A stretch of DNA of 64,000 nt from Nitzschia sp. pyKryTriq1 (taxonomy: Eukaryota; Bacillariophyta; Bacillariophyceae; Bacillariales; Bacillariaceae): the NCBI GenBank assembly GCA_956465555.1, contig OY101115.1:3820120-3884119 (forward strand), read 5' to 3'. This document shows positions 33,436-43,530 of the stretch, piece by piece. The position numbers and the translations under genes are program-made. Position 1 is the stretch's first letter. Each line of letters opens with the position of its first letter. Under the pieces are notes generated by a model. That model saw only the letters and a list, made by a program, of their open reading frames with translations. It did no database searches and was not told where the DNA came from.

Positions 33436-34042
33436 CAATGTACAGTGAATTGGGATTTGGATTTCAGTAACTAGTTTTTGAGCGTCATTCATATGGGGAC
33501 TCCTCACCCGCTCAAATCAGCACGGTCTATTGTAAAGTTTATAGCGACGGTATTATAGATTACTACAAGTAGTTGTAGCAATACTCGAACATTTCTTGAA
33601 CTCTGTCACTCGTAGAAAGCAGAGAGACTAGTTGTCTTTCTACGAGCATTCCCTCCCCCCCCCCTCCCTCTCTACTCTACGCTGCTTCGTACTCTACTAC
33701 TACTACTACTACTAGCTAGTAGTAGTACGAGTAGTAGTAGAGAGAGAGCTACTTCGTAGTAGAGTGGTAGACTTATGGTCGCTTTAGTCGAAATTTCCAG
33801 AAAGTATTATGGGGCGGCGCGGCGGGTGAGGGCAAGGCAGCAGGACGAAAAGAGCCATCACAACGAAGACAGCGCTGCGCGGCGTTTTGAAACCTACGCG
33901 GGGTTCCACGTATTCGTAGACCTCTCATCCAAGCCAAATACGTTTTCGTGGCCCAAAAGAAACTCAACGTCGGCGGTTGCGGCGAGCACGAGATTCCTCT
34001 CTCTTACATTAAACCCAATCAATGCAATAGAGAATCATCTCA
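33436..34042. other. Intergenic spacer rich in inverted repeats
   Basis: It holds a perfect 11-bp inverted repeat (33609-33619 pairing with 33636-33646, CTCGTAGAAAG), a 10-base C run (33655-33664) and a long palindrome of CTACTAC/GTAGTAG centred near 33,716. The hairpin could form in the 3' flank of the upstream gene. No gene seen. Confidence 0.65.
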
Positions 34043-35243
34043 ATGCCTCGATTGACTGGAGCACAAGTGACCATGGCGACCACCAAGACGGAAGACAAGG
34101 GGACAGGAAATGCCACCCCTTCATTTTATGAGGAGGAAGAGAATCTACAGAAGCTTTGCAACTTTCTTCGAAGCAATGAGGGCCCCCCAGTCCGAGAAGC
34201 TTTGTTGATGGACAAGCGTGTTCACTACTTGAAGGGTAAGTAAATACAACAGGATAGGGGTTGGAAGTCTGATTGGTCGGGTTTTATCTAACCAATGCTG
34301 TTTGTTCTAAAAGGCGAAAAACTGGTGAACTTCTTGGTGGAACCGAAAAAGGGCACCAAGTGGCCCAAGCCGCTTCCCAAGTTCAAGGACCGAGCTGATG
34401 CCACCGCCGTGTGCAAGGAGCTTTGTAACCTGCAATACCTTTTGCGATGTGAAAAGCTAGGAAAAGGAGAACTTGGAGTAAGTACAGCCCTTACTGATTG
34501 ATTAGAATGTCTGATGATTCAATTCAGTCCGTCGTCTCACATGGAATATTTTGAAGATGATGCGAAATCGTGATTTCGACGAGGCGGGGTACTTCACTTG
34601 GATCTACGAGGGAGACAAGACAATGAGTCACCTGATGACTGCTGGGCTTGTTGTTGGTTTCCTCTTTTGCGTTTGCTTCCCCATTTGGCCGACTTTCTTG
34701 AGGGTCTTCGTGTGGTACATGTCGGTCAGTCTGCTTCTGTTCATTTTCTTCCTGATCACTTCGCGGGCTCTTCTATTCCTATTTGTCTGGATGTTAGGTT
34801 GGGAGTTGTGGTTCCTTCCAAATCTATTTGATGAGAGCCTCGGATTTGTGGATTCTTTCAAACCAGTAATTTCGTGCGAGCCAACAAAGCCAGGACAGCT
34901 TCCCTACCGGTTGGGTGTTGGTGTTGCTTTCTTTTCCTTCTGCTATTGGGCGGTGACTCAACCCTCGGAATTCGATGGATTCGTGTCTGCCCAAGGGGAC
35001 TTCTTGAAGGATTTGTATGCTGGTACATTGTTGTCTGATATGTCACAAGAAGACAAGGAGAACATCGACAAGCCAAAGGGAAGGATGCAGTCCTTGGATG
35101 ATCTCCTGAAGAGTCTGGACGAAGAAATTGAAGAAAACATTCAGCCCCACTCAGAAAGTGATTTGGATGATGAAGACAAGCTTGATTCCTTGCTGGACAA
35201 TCTTATCGAAGACGAGGAAGAAGTTGACGAAGAAGAAGAATAA
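34043..35243 (+). CDS. SEC62: SEC62, post-translational protein translocation
   Basis: Three exons, 34043-34235, 34314-34477 and 34557-35243, with introns of 78 and 79 bp (347 residues). The cytosolic N-terminal domain has FLRSNEGPPVREALLMDKRVHYLKG, then EKLVNFLVEPKKGTKWPKPLP. FDEAGYFTWIYEGDKT leads into two membrane hairpin helices (LMTAGLVVGFLFCVCFPIWPTF, VWYMSVSLLLFIFFLITSRALLF), as in the SEC62 family. The tail is unusual: a further hydrophobic segment near VGVAFFSFCYWAV, then a long acidic region of Asp/Glu repeats. SEC62 works with SEC61/SEC63 in the ER membrane. The third acceptor (AAG before ATGATGCG) was chosen because the earlier CAG at 34,527 leads to a stop. An ATG at 34073 is an alternative start. 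Confidence 0.87.
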
Positions 35244-35336
35244 ATGTATACTACCTAGTAACAGGGCGCCATTGCACACATAACTACCAAACCGTTTCTT
35301 GAATTTCAAAGTTGAATCATCAATCATTGCTGAAGC

Positions 35337-36886
35337 TCATTTCTTTATCTCGCCAGTGTACACGTCCATTCCTTGTACAAGACTCGTCCTCCTATCCATT
35401 TCATTGAAATCGACGGCCGCCGGGCCTTCCTTTTGCCCGGAGAGCTTACCAGCTAGAATTGCTTTGGTCTCTTTCTCGTTATCAAGTTTGTAATCAATGC
35501 CAGCAAGACGCAAGATCGCTTTAAGAATGTAGGTTGTCTCCTCCGGTGACGTAATCCAGATGCATGGGCAGATAGCTCGGGCTGCAAAGTCGTTGCCAGT
35601 ATTGAGAAACTGGTCGCCAATGTGCAAAATCTCTTGAGGATTGACACCCAAGTAGGACGAGAGGACCTCTACAGCGACCCGCTTATTTCCAACGTCGACC
35701 CAAGCGTCCGAACCACCGTTGAACGCGCAGAAAGGCAGGTTTGGACCAGCACTGCCATTCATTGCCGAGAGCTTACTCTGGCAGCGCAGTACTGTCTCAT
35801 CCAGGGCTTCGCGAGAAATGGCCGTCCCAGAAGTCGGCACCAATCCAACGGAACGTTTCTTCCGAATGATTCTGCCACGAATGCCCTGGTCTTCCATGCT
35901 TACCCTGACAGCTTCTTCAGCCGTATTAAGCAGTGCCTTTAATTCTTCTTCGTTCCAATTGGCGGGCGAGTCTGGAAGATGTTTAGTAGCAGTCATCCAG
36001 CCTCCACGGCCAGTTTCCCTCACGGGGTGGAGACGGAAGTCTTCACCAAGATGCAAAAGGTAATTGCATTCCCCACCAAACAGATAGAACCGCTCACACT
36101 CTTCTTGTGTCAGCTTCTTGGCCTTGAAATATTCCAAGAGTCCGGAGAGACGAAACTCGTACTTTTCGACATTGTATTCATACCCAGCGGCAGTGACCAC
36201 TGCGACGGCAACTCCGTGGCGAAGCAAGAGGAGTAGATAATTGGCAAGTCTCGGATTGCTATCAAAGTTTGCCCCGTCGGTGTAGAGTGTCTGATCCCCA
36301 TCAAAAGTGATCATTTTCGGCCCTTTGAGTTGGCCTGGTGCGATGGTTTCTTCTTTGATCTCTCCCTCGTCCTCAAGCTCAGAAGAAAACTTTTGGGACA
36401 TTGGATTTTCTTCACCGGTTCCATCGGGGTATCGCATGGCTATGACTTGAGCAAGATTCAAAATGTGACGGATTTCATTGAAGGAGATCTGAATATGCTT
36501 TCGTTTGGTTAGAAAGTGCTTGTCGTTGTAGACTCCAAAGGCTTGGCGAAGCGGGAGCCTAGTATGGAAGGTTCCGACCGTCGGAACAAGCTGCTTCAAT
36601 CGCGACGGACGAGAATTCCCTTCTTTTTCCAGCCGACGATGTTCATCGATCAGAACTTCGAAATGGGAAAAGGTATCGGGTCCCGTATCCTCAAGGCAAT
36701 CTAGAACAAAGCTATGCGACAGCATGCTTTTCATCCTGTTCATAGAACACAACAGTCGCGGTATTTTTAGATGGACGAGTCGTCGTCAATTCAAACCATC
36801 ATCAAGGACAAGTCTTACCATTCAATCAAGCCATCACGGCGATGCGGCGTCAGGAGATAATTCCGGCGCCTCGACGAAAACGACAT
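35337..36886 (-). CDS. ISN1: IMP-specific 5'-nucleotidase 1
   Basis: Two exons, 36886-36819 and 36735-35337, with an 83-bp intron (GTAAGA...AACAG, 488 residues). The first exon completes the ISN1 N-terminus (YLLTPHRRDGLIEW joined to MKSMLSHSFVLD), like the yeast protein. The catalytic HAD-type motif ITFDGDQTLYTDG (nucleophile Asp, DxDxT) is clear. Other conserved parts are QISFNEIRHILNLAQV, VVTAAGYEYNVEKYEFRLSGLLEYF, FYLFGGECNYL, and the late acidic motif LHIGDQFLNTGNDFAAR. It dephosphorylates IMP to inosine, controlling purine pools in the cytosol. Without the first exon the open frame starts at 36752 with an unrelated leader. Confidence 0.93.
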
Positions 36887-37403
36887 GTCTCTTTCTCTCT
36901 TCTGCGTTGAGATGTACAATACTTTCCAGTCGCCGATCCAGTACTCGTACCATGCACTTCGATTGCAACCTTCCAAACAGTGACAGAAGAAGTACGAAGT
37001 TGAAAGTGTCTTCTTGAAGGTTGAAGGCGTGAGATGCTTGATGCTTGATCAACGTGAAGTTAAACAGAGGTGCGGCCGGCGCGGTGAGCTCGCTCGAGAA
37101 AAAATAAGAAAATAAGAATCTTTTCTTGTAACGTCATGAGTTAGACTACTGAATGTATGAATACCGGTACTAAGTACCGGTAGCGTATTCTAGGAGCTGG
37201 AGAGGCTACTGCACATACTCTCGAAAGTACTACCGGTACTGTAGAAGAGAGCAACCGGCAGGATTGGTAAGAATTGGAAAACGATGCTCAAGATTTCTGG
37301 AGGGAGTAATAGAAACTGTTGTAGATCGAAAGTAGAAAACTATCAACGTGATTACTGACGGCGCTGCGGTAATCGCGACGGAACAGGGACAGGAGCTTTA
37401 AGC
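36887..37403. other. Intergenic spacer
   Basis: It lies between the ISN1 start and the ATP synthase gamma stop, both minus-strand. Palindromes ACCGGTACTAAGTACCGGT (about 37,162-37,180) and TACCGGTA (about 37,232) are present. No gene. Confidence 0.55.
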
Positions 37404-38696
37404 TTAGTCATCAAGGGCAGAAGCTCCGGAAATAATTTCAATGAGCTCCGTGGTAATACGCGCTTGACGAGCACGATTGTATCGAAGCGTCAAAGAATCG
37501 ATCATTTCGCTGGCATTCTTGGAAGCGTTCTCCATGGCCGTCATACGGGACGACTGTTCGGAAGCAGCGCCATCCATGAAACTGTGGTACACTTGAGAAG
37601 CAAGCATGTATTCGAAGAGGTCTTCCATTGCTTGCTCCTTGTCCATATCAAAGTCATATCCAGGCATGAACGTGGCGTCCTCGGTGGCATCAGTGAAAGG
37701 AGTGAGTACCTTGTACATTTGCTTGTAGACAGCAGCGTTGACGTAAGAGTTGTAGATGAGAACAATAGCATCATAATCAGAAGCAGCACCGACGGACATC
37801 AACTCAGTTGCAAGAGCAGAAGCCAACGGAAAAGATCCGGGGGAAGCTACTTCACTGGCTGATCGAATGATCGTTTCTCCGTGTGTTCGGCGAAGCTGAG
37901 CGCGTCCTTTATCTCCGATGACGACAACATCGCCGGACTTGCCAGCTGCTAGTTGAGCCTTCAAGACGAGCTTCACACTACGCGTGATGTAAGTGTTAAT
38001 ACCACCACAAAGACCCTTGTCAGAACTGAATGGCACAATAAGAACCTTATCAGGCAACTCTTCGAAAGTGGCGCCTTCAACCTCCTTGGCTGGGGAGCTA
38101 AGTCCGGGCGCCCACGAGTTGAAAGCAAGAGCGGCAGCCAAACGGTTTTCGTCACCCTTCAACTTGGCCGCAGACACCATTTTCATCGAAGATGTAATCT
38201 TCTGAATGTTCTTGGTGGACTGAATTTGATTCCAAACTAAACAAAAAATTAACCGATGAGATTCCGATCTCGTTTCAACCGATGTTAATACTTCCTTTCG
38301 CCTTTCACTTACTCTGCTTTTCCGTTGCCATACCACGGACTTGTTGCGAGACGCTGAAGGGAAAACAAAGTAGTGAGAAGATTAGTTCATGAACATGATT
38401 ACGCAGGGAAGGAGAAAGCAAGTTACAAGTTACTTTCTCCAAAAATAGGAAATCGGACGATTCCGTCACAGCATGAAAATTCTGCGCTGTTCACTAGTAG
38501 GAATCCTACTGGACGGAATCTCGCTTTTTCGAACAACGGCGCTCGCAAATCGGCACAACCACCATGGCGGTATTTACCGGCAAAACAAAATTTAATCTCT
38601 CTTCAAATTCTCATCAATGAATCAAATACACAATAAAACTCACATTCCCGCTACACGAGGAACCGCCCGCTGGGCGATGGTTCGAAGAGGCGCCAT
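37404..38696 (-). CDS. ATP5F1C: Mitochondrial ATP synthase F1 gamma subunit
   Basis: Three exons, 38696-38644, 38353-38313 and 38236-37404 (308 residues). The tiny 41-bp second exon gives VSQQVRGMATEKQ, joining the presequence to IWNQIQSTKNIQKIT. The N-terminus (APLRTIAQRAVPRVAG) is a mitochondrial targeting peptide. Family hallmarks are NIQKITSSMKMVSAAKL at the start of the mature protein, SSDKGLCGGINTYI in the centre, and the C-terminal helix SRMTAMENASKNASEMIDSLTLRYNRARQARITTELIEIISGASAL. The gamma subunit is the rotating central stalk of F1 in the mitochondrial inner membrane. The plastid version of gamma carries a regulatory insert that is absent here. Confidence 0.96.
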
Positions 38697-39522
38697 GGTG
38701 AAAATTGTACGAACACGTATTGGATCAACAAATCTGCGATGCCGATGCAAGCACAACGTTTCTCGCTCCCGATCTCTCGTCGCTCGTCCGATGGTCCTTC
38801 GCCCAACAAGACGCAACTGACGCTATTTCAGTCCCTCCTCCATGGCATTATGGCTGCTTGACGGCCGTAGCGTGCGATTGTCTTTACAGGTATCATACGT
38901 ACATGTAGTACCAGAACCTAAGTACCAGAACCTACAGCCGGGATCCGTCGCCAACAACTGGCGGACCCTTCGACGCGCGCGCTCACGCGACGCCGGGACC
39001 ATCTTAATAATAATAATTATACCATACCAGGGCAGGGGACGGACGGGCGCGCGCAGTGGCCGACGACTCATTCGACCGTTTTAGCTCTTCAACTTCGCTC
39101 GATGATGATGATGGGATGATGATTCTTCGGAAACGTGGCCGCTACCGGTACCTACTGGTACTGTACTTCTTGTACAAGTACCAGTTCGTACAGGAGCATC
39201 CGGGGAATTTTCTGAAACAAAAAAAATCGCGCGTTTTACAGCGCTTTTCGTCGCTCTACTACTAGTAGACTACAAGGTCGAAGATTATTTCTTCGTACGA
39301 AGAAATAATCTTCGACCTTGTAGTCTAGTAGCAGAGCGACGAAAAGCGCTGTAAAACGCGCGATTTTTTTTGTTTCAGAAAATTCCCCGGATGCTCCAGT
39401 ACCAGTACTCTCGCCTATTTCAACATCTGGTAGGGACACTCTAGCGAGTGTCCATCAACGTACTATTATCCACTACAAGTACATGACATCCACGCTGATT
39501 TAGTATTAGTAGATGTTCTTCG
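38697..39522. other. Intergenic region with long palindrome
   Basis: Apart from the palindrome at 39,193-39,397 (listed separately) it has a TAATAATAATTAT run at about 39,005 and TACCGGTACCTACTGGTAC-like motifs at about 39,145-39,165. Short open frames on both strands arise from the palindrome arms. No gene. Confidence 0.6.
39193..39397. repeat. 205-bp near-perfect palindrome (foldback)
   Basis: The two arms, about 103 bp each, meet at CTTCGTACGAAG (centre between 39,296 and 39,297). The outer 65 bp on each side (39193-39257 and 39333-39397) are exact reverse complements. The only mismatch is a 3-bp length difference plus a substitution in a CTAGTAG stretch. There is no spacer, so the DNA could extrude as a cruciform and RNA would form a long hairpin. 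Confidence 0.93.
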
Positions 39523-40524
39523 TCATTTACACTCTTGGACGTCGATCGTTTCCTGGGGACAAGTTATTAGAAGTTCTGTAAGTGACTGTTGCTTGTCCTC
39601 ACGACACAAATTCTTGGCCATTTGCAGGAGCTGCTTATAAATTTGGATCTCATGGCAGAGCGCCCGGCAAAGATTGTCTCTACCCCCTACGTCAAGAGTC
39701 AGATTCTTGGGTTTCTCGCTGGAAGTCATTCTTGGAATCGGGCAACTTCTCAAGTTTGCCAGTACCTCCCAACATTCTATCAATCCCGACCCAGTCGTCC
39801 CAAGTGTGCTCTGTACGAATCGCAAATATCTCTTTTTGAGTCCCTAACAGTGTCCCGTAGGTTCTATTGTAGTTCCAAAAGTTGTGCCAACAGTGGATTT
39901 TCCCCGTAGCTATCCCCCACGCCCACGCCGTACATTCGTCGTGAGATGATGAATAACTGTTGGAAGTACCATTCAATCCTACTGATGCAAAAGACTGTAA
40001 GGTAGGCCAGCATTGGAAAAATGCGAAATCGGCACAGCCCTTTTTGTGTAGTGGTAACTTCTCGGGAGGAAAGTCAGGGTGCAGGTAATAGTACCAGGAT
40101 TTGATTCGTTCGATCGGATTCAGGAGTGTTATCAAGAAGGAATGAAAGCGGAGAGTAGGTACTGGTTCCAGGTGCACCCGTTCGCTCACATGCCGTGCAA
40201 TGGCTGTCGCAGGTGGCTCTTGTGTGATGGAACATCGCGAGTTTCCTTTACCAGACTGATGACGCTTCGATTCATCATGCATGTAATGGTCGACCCTGCC
40301 GTCTTTCCCAAGTGTACCAAACATAGCGAGGTGCGGTTTCTATTCTCGGTAGCATTTGAATATTCATGGCAGGAATCCAATATTTGTGATGTGACTACTT
40401 TCGTGACGGTGGTGCCAGTGGGAACGGAACCATCCGTTGGGTTCCAAGTGGGCGTGACAACAAAAAATACCACAAGAACCAAGAAGAACAACGGCATCGG
40501 CCGTCCTTGTACGAGTATCCTCAT
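39523..40524 (-). pseudogene. Sulfotransferase-like gene broken by frameshifts
   Basis: Three overlapping minus-strand frames together resemble a Golgi-type sulfotransferase. The first (from 40524) has a signal anchor (PLFFLVLVVFFVVTP) and CLVHLGKTAGSTITC, a 5'-PSB-like PAPS-binding motif. The second (ending at 39692) has FHSFLITLLNPIERIKSWYYYLHP, a 3'-phosphate-binding-like segment, and DECTAWAWG. The third (ending at 39523) has GGRDNLCRALCHEIQIYKQLL. The frame changes fall near 40,200-40,260 and 39,700-39,740. I found no GT-AG intron of suitable length to explain them, so the gene is probably dead or the assembly has two indels. The substrate is unknown. Confidence 0.6.
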
Positions 40525-41087
40525 GACTCCTCCTCCTCCTCCTCCTCCTTGTGATTGCTGATCATCGTATTAAAACCACAGGTGCGTCGCGCAATAGTGA
40601 TAGTGACAAGACTTGTGTCATTGTCCGAGCTGTTGGAAAAAATTGCTGCTTTACCCCAGGGGCGTACTTGCGAGTAGAGAGGAGAGTCGTCATGGTGGTC
40701 GGCGAGTCGTCAATCGGAGGGATCGGATTCCGGGAAGCGCCGTCGTCTACCGGGACTCACTCGTAGTACATACTGTACCAGGTACCGGTACTGTACCACG
40801 CGTACCAGGTACTTTCATGCTGGTACTGCTTACAACGACAGCAAGGCACCCCTCGTGACGACTCGCCACTCCTCCTCCTCCTCGCCGGCGGTACAAGTAT
40901 GACATACAGTGCCGGTACTGTATGTAGATGTACAGGTACTTGTACGGTACCGGTAGAGAACAACAAGAACAACATCTGCCTCTATGCCAACTCATCATCG
41001 TTGGAAAAACACACAAAACGAATGCAATGCCGAGACGACACCATCAACGAAAGCCGACAACAAAATAATACTTTTGTTTGTTGGTTC
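40525..41087. other. Intergenic spacer with TACCGGTAC clusters
   Basis: It holds GTACCAGGTACCGGTACTGTACC-type palindromes at about 40,775-40,815 and 40,910-40,955. An upstream in-frame extension of the aminopeptidase frame starts here but reads through the repeats. Confidence 0.55.
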
Positions 41088-43480
41088 ATGTTGCTGCTCT
41101 TGTCCGTTATGCCTCGCCTGTCCACTGTTGCTACTCCGAAACCTTGCCTGCGTCAAGTAGCTGTCACCGCCTTGTTTGCAACATTGGCATCATCGTCAAG
41201 CTCGTCCGCCTTTTCAACTTCCTGGGCCTCCAGTACGAGGGCGAGTAGCACGAGAGCACCTACTAACTTTGGTCTTGTGTCCCGAGGCGGTGCATGCCCT
41301 TCGGCTCTTTCGGGCCAGAAAGAACTGTACGCGTCTTCCACGGCAGCGTTCAGCAGCAGTAGTACGCGTAGTAAGACTAGTACTAGCTTGAGCAGTACTA
41401 CCTTGGATACCACCGAGAAGACAGCGTCGTCGAGCATGACGCCGGCTTCCAAATTGGAGGCCTTGCGAGCTAAAATGAAAGAGCTGGACTTGGACGTGTA
41501 TCTCGTTCCCAGTGATGATCCTCATCTCAGTGGTACGTACAGAAAGTATACTATAAATAGTGATTAAATGGACGAGTCATGCCCGTGGTTTTCGAAAGTC
41601 AGTCAGGAGGATTTTTTTCTAAATAGGTTTCCTTTGTCTTATTTCTTTCCAAAGAATACGTTCCAGCTGCCTACATGCGACGCAAGTTTCTGAGCGGCTT
41701 TGGAGGAAGTGCCGGAACTGCTGTAGTTTATCAAAAGGGTGAGGCTTTCTTGTGGACCGACTCTCGTTACTGGAATGAGGCTACTTTGCAACTGGACGCC
41801 GAGTGTTGGACACTCATGAAACAGGGCCAGCCCAAGGTGCCTACTATTCAGCAGAAGTTGGCCGAAACTGCTGTGGAACACTTTAAAGAGGGTGGCAAGC
41901 CACTGCGTGTGGGAATCGATCCCTTTGTTCACCCTGCCAGTTTTGCCAAAGACTTTTCGACAGCCATGGAAGAGGCAGCCAAGACAGAATTGGATGCGAC
42001 CGATGACGATATTCCAGCAATTGCAGAACTAGACACCTCCCATCCTAATCTCGTTGATCCTATCTGGAGTGAAAAACCTCCCATTCCTACCAGTCCCTTT
42101 CGAGTGCATCCTTTGGAATATGCTGGAGTAAGCGTCGCCGACAAGGTTGCGAAAATTCGAAAGGAAATGGAAACCAAAAAAGCAACATTGGCCGTTTTTC
42201 CGTCTTTGGACGAGGTGGCATATTTGCTCAATATGAGAGCCATGGGTGATGTGGATACCTGCCCTGTCGGTATTGCATATGCGACGGTCAGTAAGGACGA
42301 AATTACGCTGTACTGTGATCCCAAAAAGTTGGTTTCTCCAGACGTCCAAGAACATCTGAAAGAAATCACCGTCAAGCCCTACGATGATATTGTCGGAGAC
42401 ATCGAAGCGCACTGTAAGGCGTCCGATAGCAACAAGGTCTGGATGGAAACTGCGCGAGCCAACTATGCTCTGTATAACGTGATTCCCAAAAAGGCACTCG
42501 TGGACAGTCAAAACGCTGTGACGCCAATGAAGGCTTGCAAGAACGCTGCCGAATTGGAAGGAATGCGTCGAGCTCATATTGTGGACGGTGCAGCCATGGC
42601 CAAAGGCATGGCGATGCTGGAAGATCGGATTATCAACAAGGGAGAATCCATTAGCGAGGTGGAAGTGGATTTAGTTCTGACCGGTTGCCGGGCGGAACAA
42701 CCTGGCTGGCTCGAGTGTAGCTTCCCAACCATTGCTGGGGTAGGGCCGAATGCCGCCATTATCCATTATCGCGCGAGCCAAGGCGAACTGATGAGATACT
42801 TGGATACGTCTGATCCCATCTTGATTGATTCGGGAGGCCAATATTTGTATGGAACAACAGACGTGACTAGAACGTGGCATTTTGGAAAACCAACTGATGA
42901 ATTCCGAGATGTGTACACCCGCGTTCTCAAGGGAAATATCGGGGTGGATAGCATGATCTTTCCAGAGAATACTCCTGGATTTGTTTTGGACGTTTTTGCC
43001 CGGAAGTCATTGTGGGAAGCTGGTTTGGACTATGGCCACGGAACTGGTCATGGCGTTGGCGCAGCATTGAACGTACACGAGGGTCCGTTTGGAATAAGCC
43101 CACGTTTCACCAACCTGGAAGGTCTGAAGAATGGCATGGTTGTAAGCAACGAACCGGGGTATTACGATGACGGCAAATTCGGAATACGAATTGAAAACCT
43201 TCTTGAGATTAAATATGTCAATCCTGAGCACGCTAACGAAGACACCGAAGATGACGCCAAGGCTGGAGAGAAGAAGTATATCAAGTTTGCCAAGCTTACA
43301 ATGATTCCTATTCAAAAAAACCTCATTAAAGTAAGTTTGATGAATAACGAAGAGCTGGACTGGCTGGATGCGTACCACGAGGAGGTATTTTCCAAAGTCA
43401 GCCCTCTTCTGGAAAAGGACAGCCCGGCGATGAAGTGGCTTCAAAAGTCCTGCGAGAAAATTGATAGATCATCCAAATAA
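41088..43480 (+). CDS. Xaa-Pro aminopeptidase (M24B), probably plastid-targeted
   Basis: Two exons, 41088-41532 and 41655-43480. The 122-bp GTACGT...AAAG intron rebuilds the SEYVPAAYMRRKFLSGFGGSAG motif across the junction (756 residues). The start at 41088 gives a signal-like LLLLSV stretch and an SSSSAFSTS segment resembling a plastid cleavage site; 41109 is an alternative. Two creatinase-like N-domains precede the pita-bread catalytic domain. Its metal ligands are visible: Asp residues in LIDSGGQYLYGTTDVTRT, His in YGHGTGHGVGAALNVHEGP, and Glu in SNEPGYYDDGKFGIRIEN. It removes an N-terminal residue preceding proline, using two divalent metals. A Ser/Thr-rich linker (about 20-120) separates the presequence from the enzyme. 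Confidence 0.93.
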
Positions 43481-43530
43481 GTAAAGTAGGAAGGAACAAG
43501 AGCATCGGAAAACTGGTGTCTCTTTATTAG

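Noticed and set aside
39236-39439. Small frames in the palindrome as a gene
   Set aside because: They arise from the mirrored arms on both strands and carry no family features.
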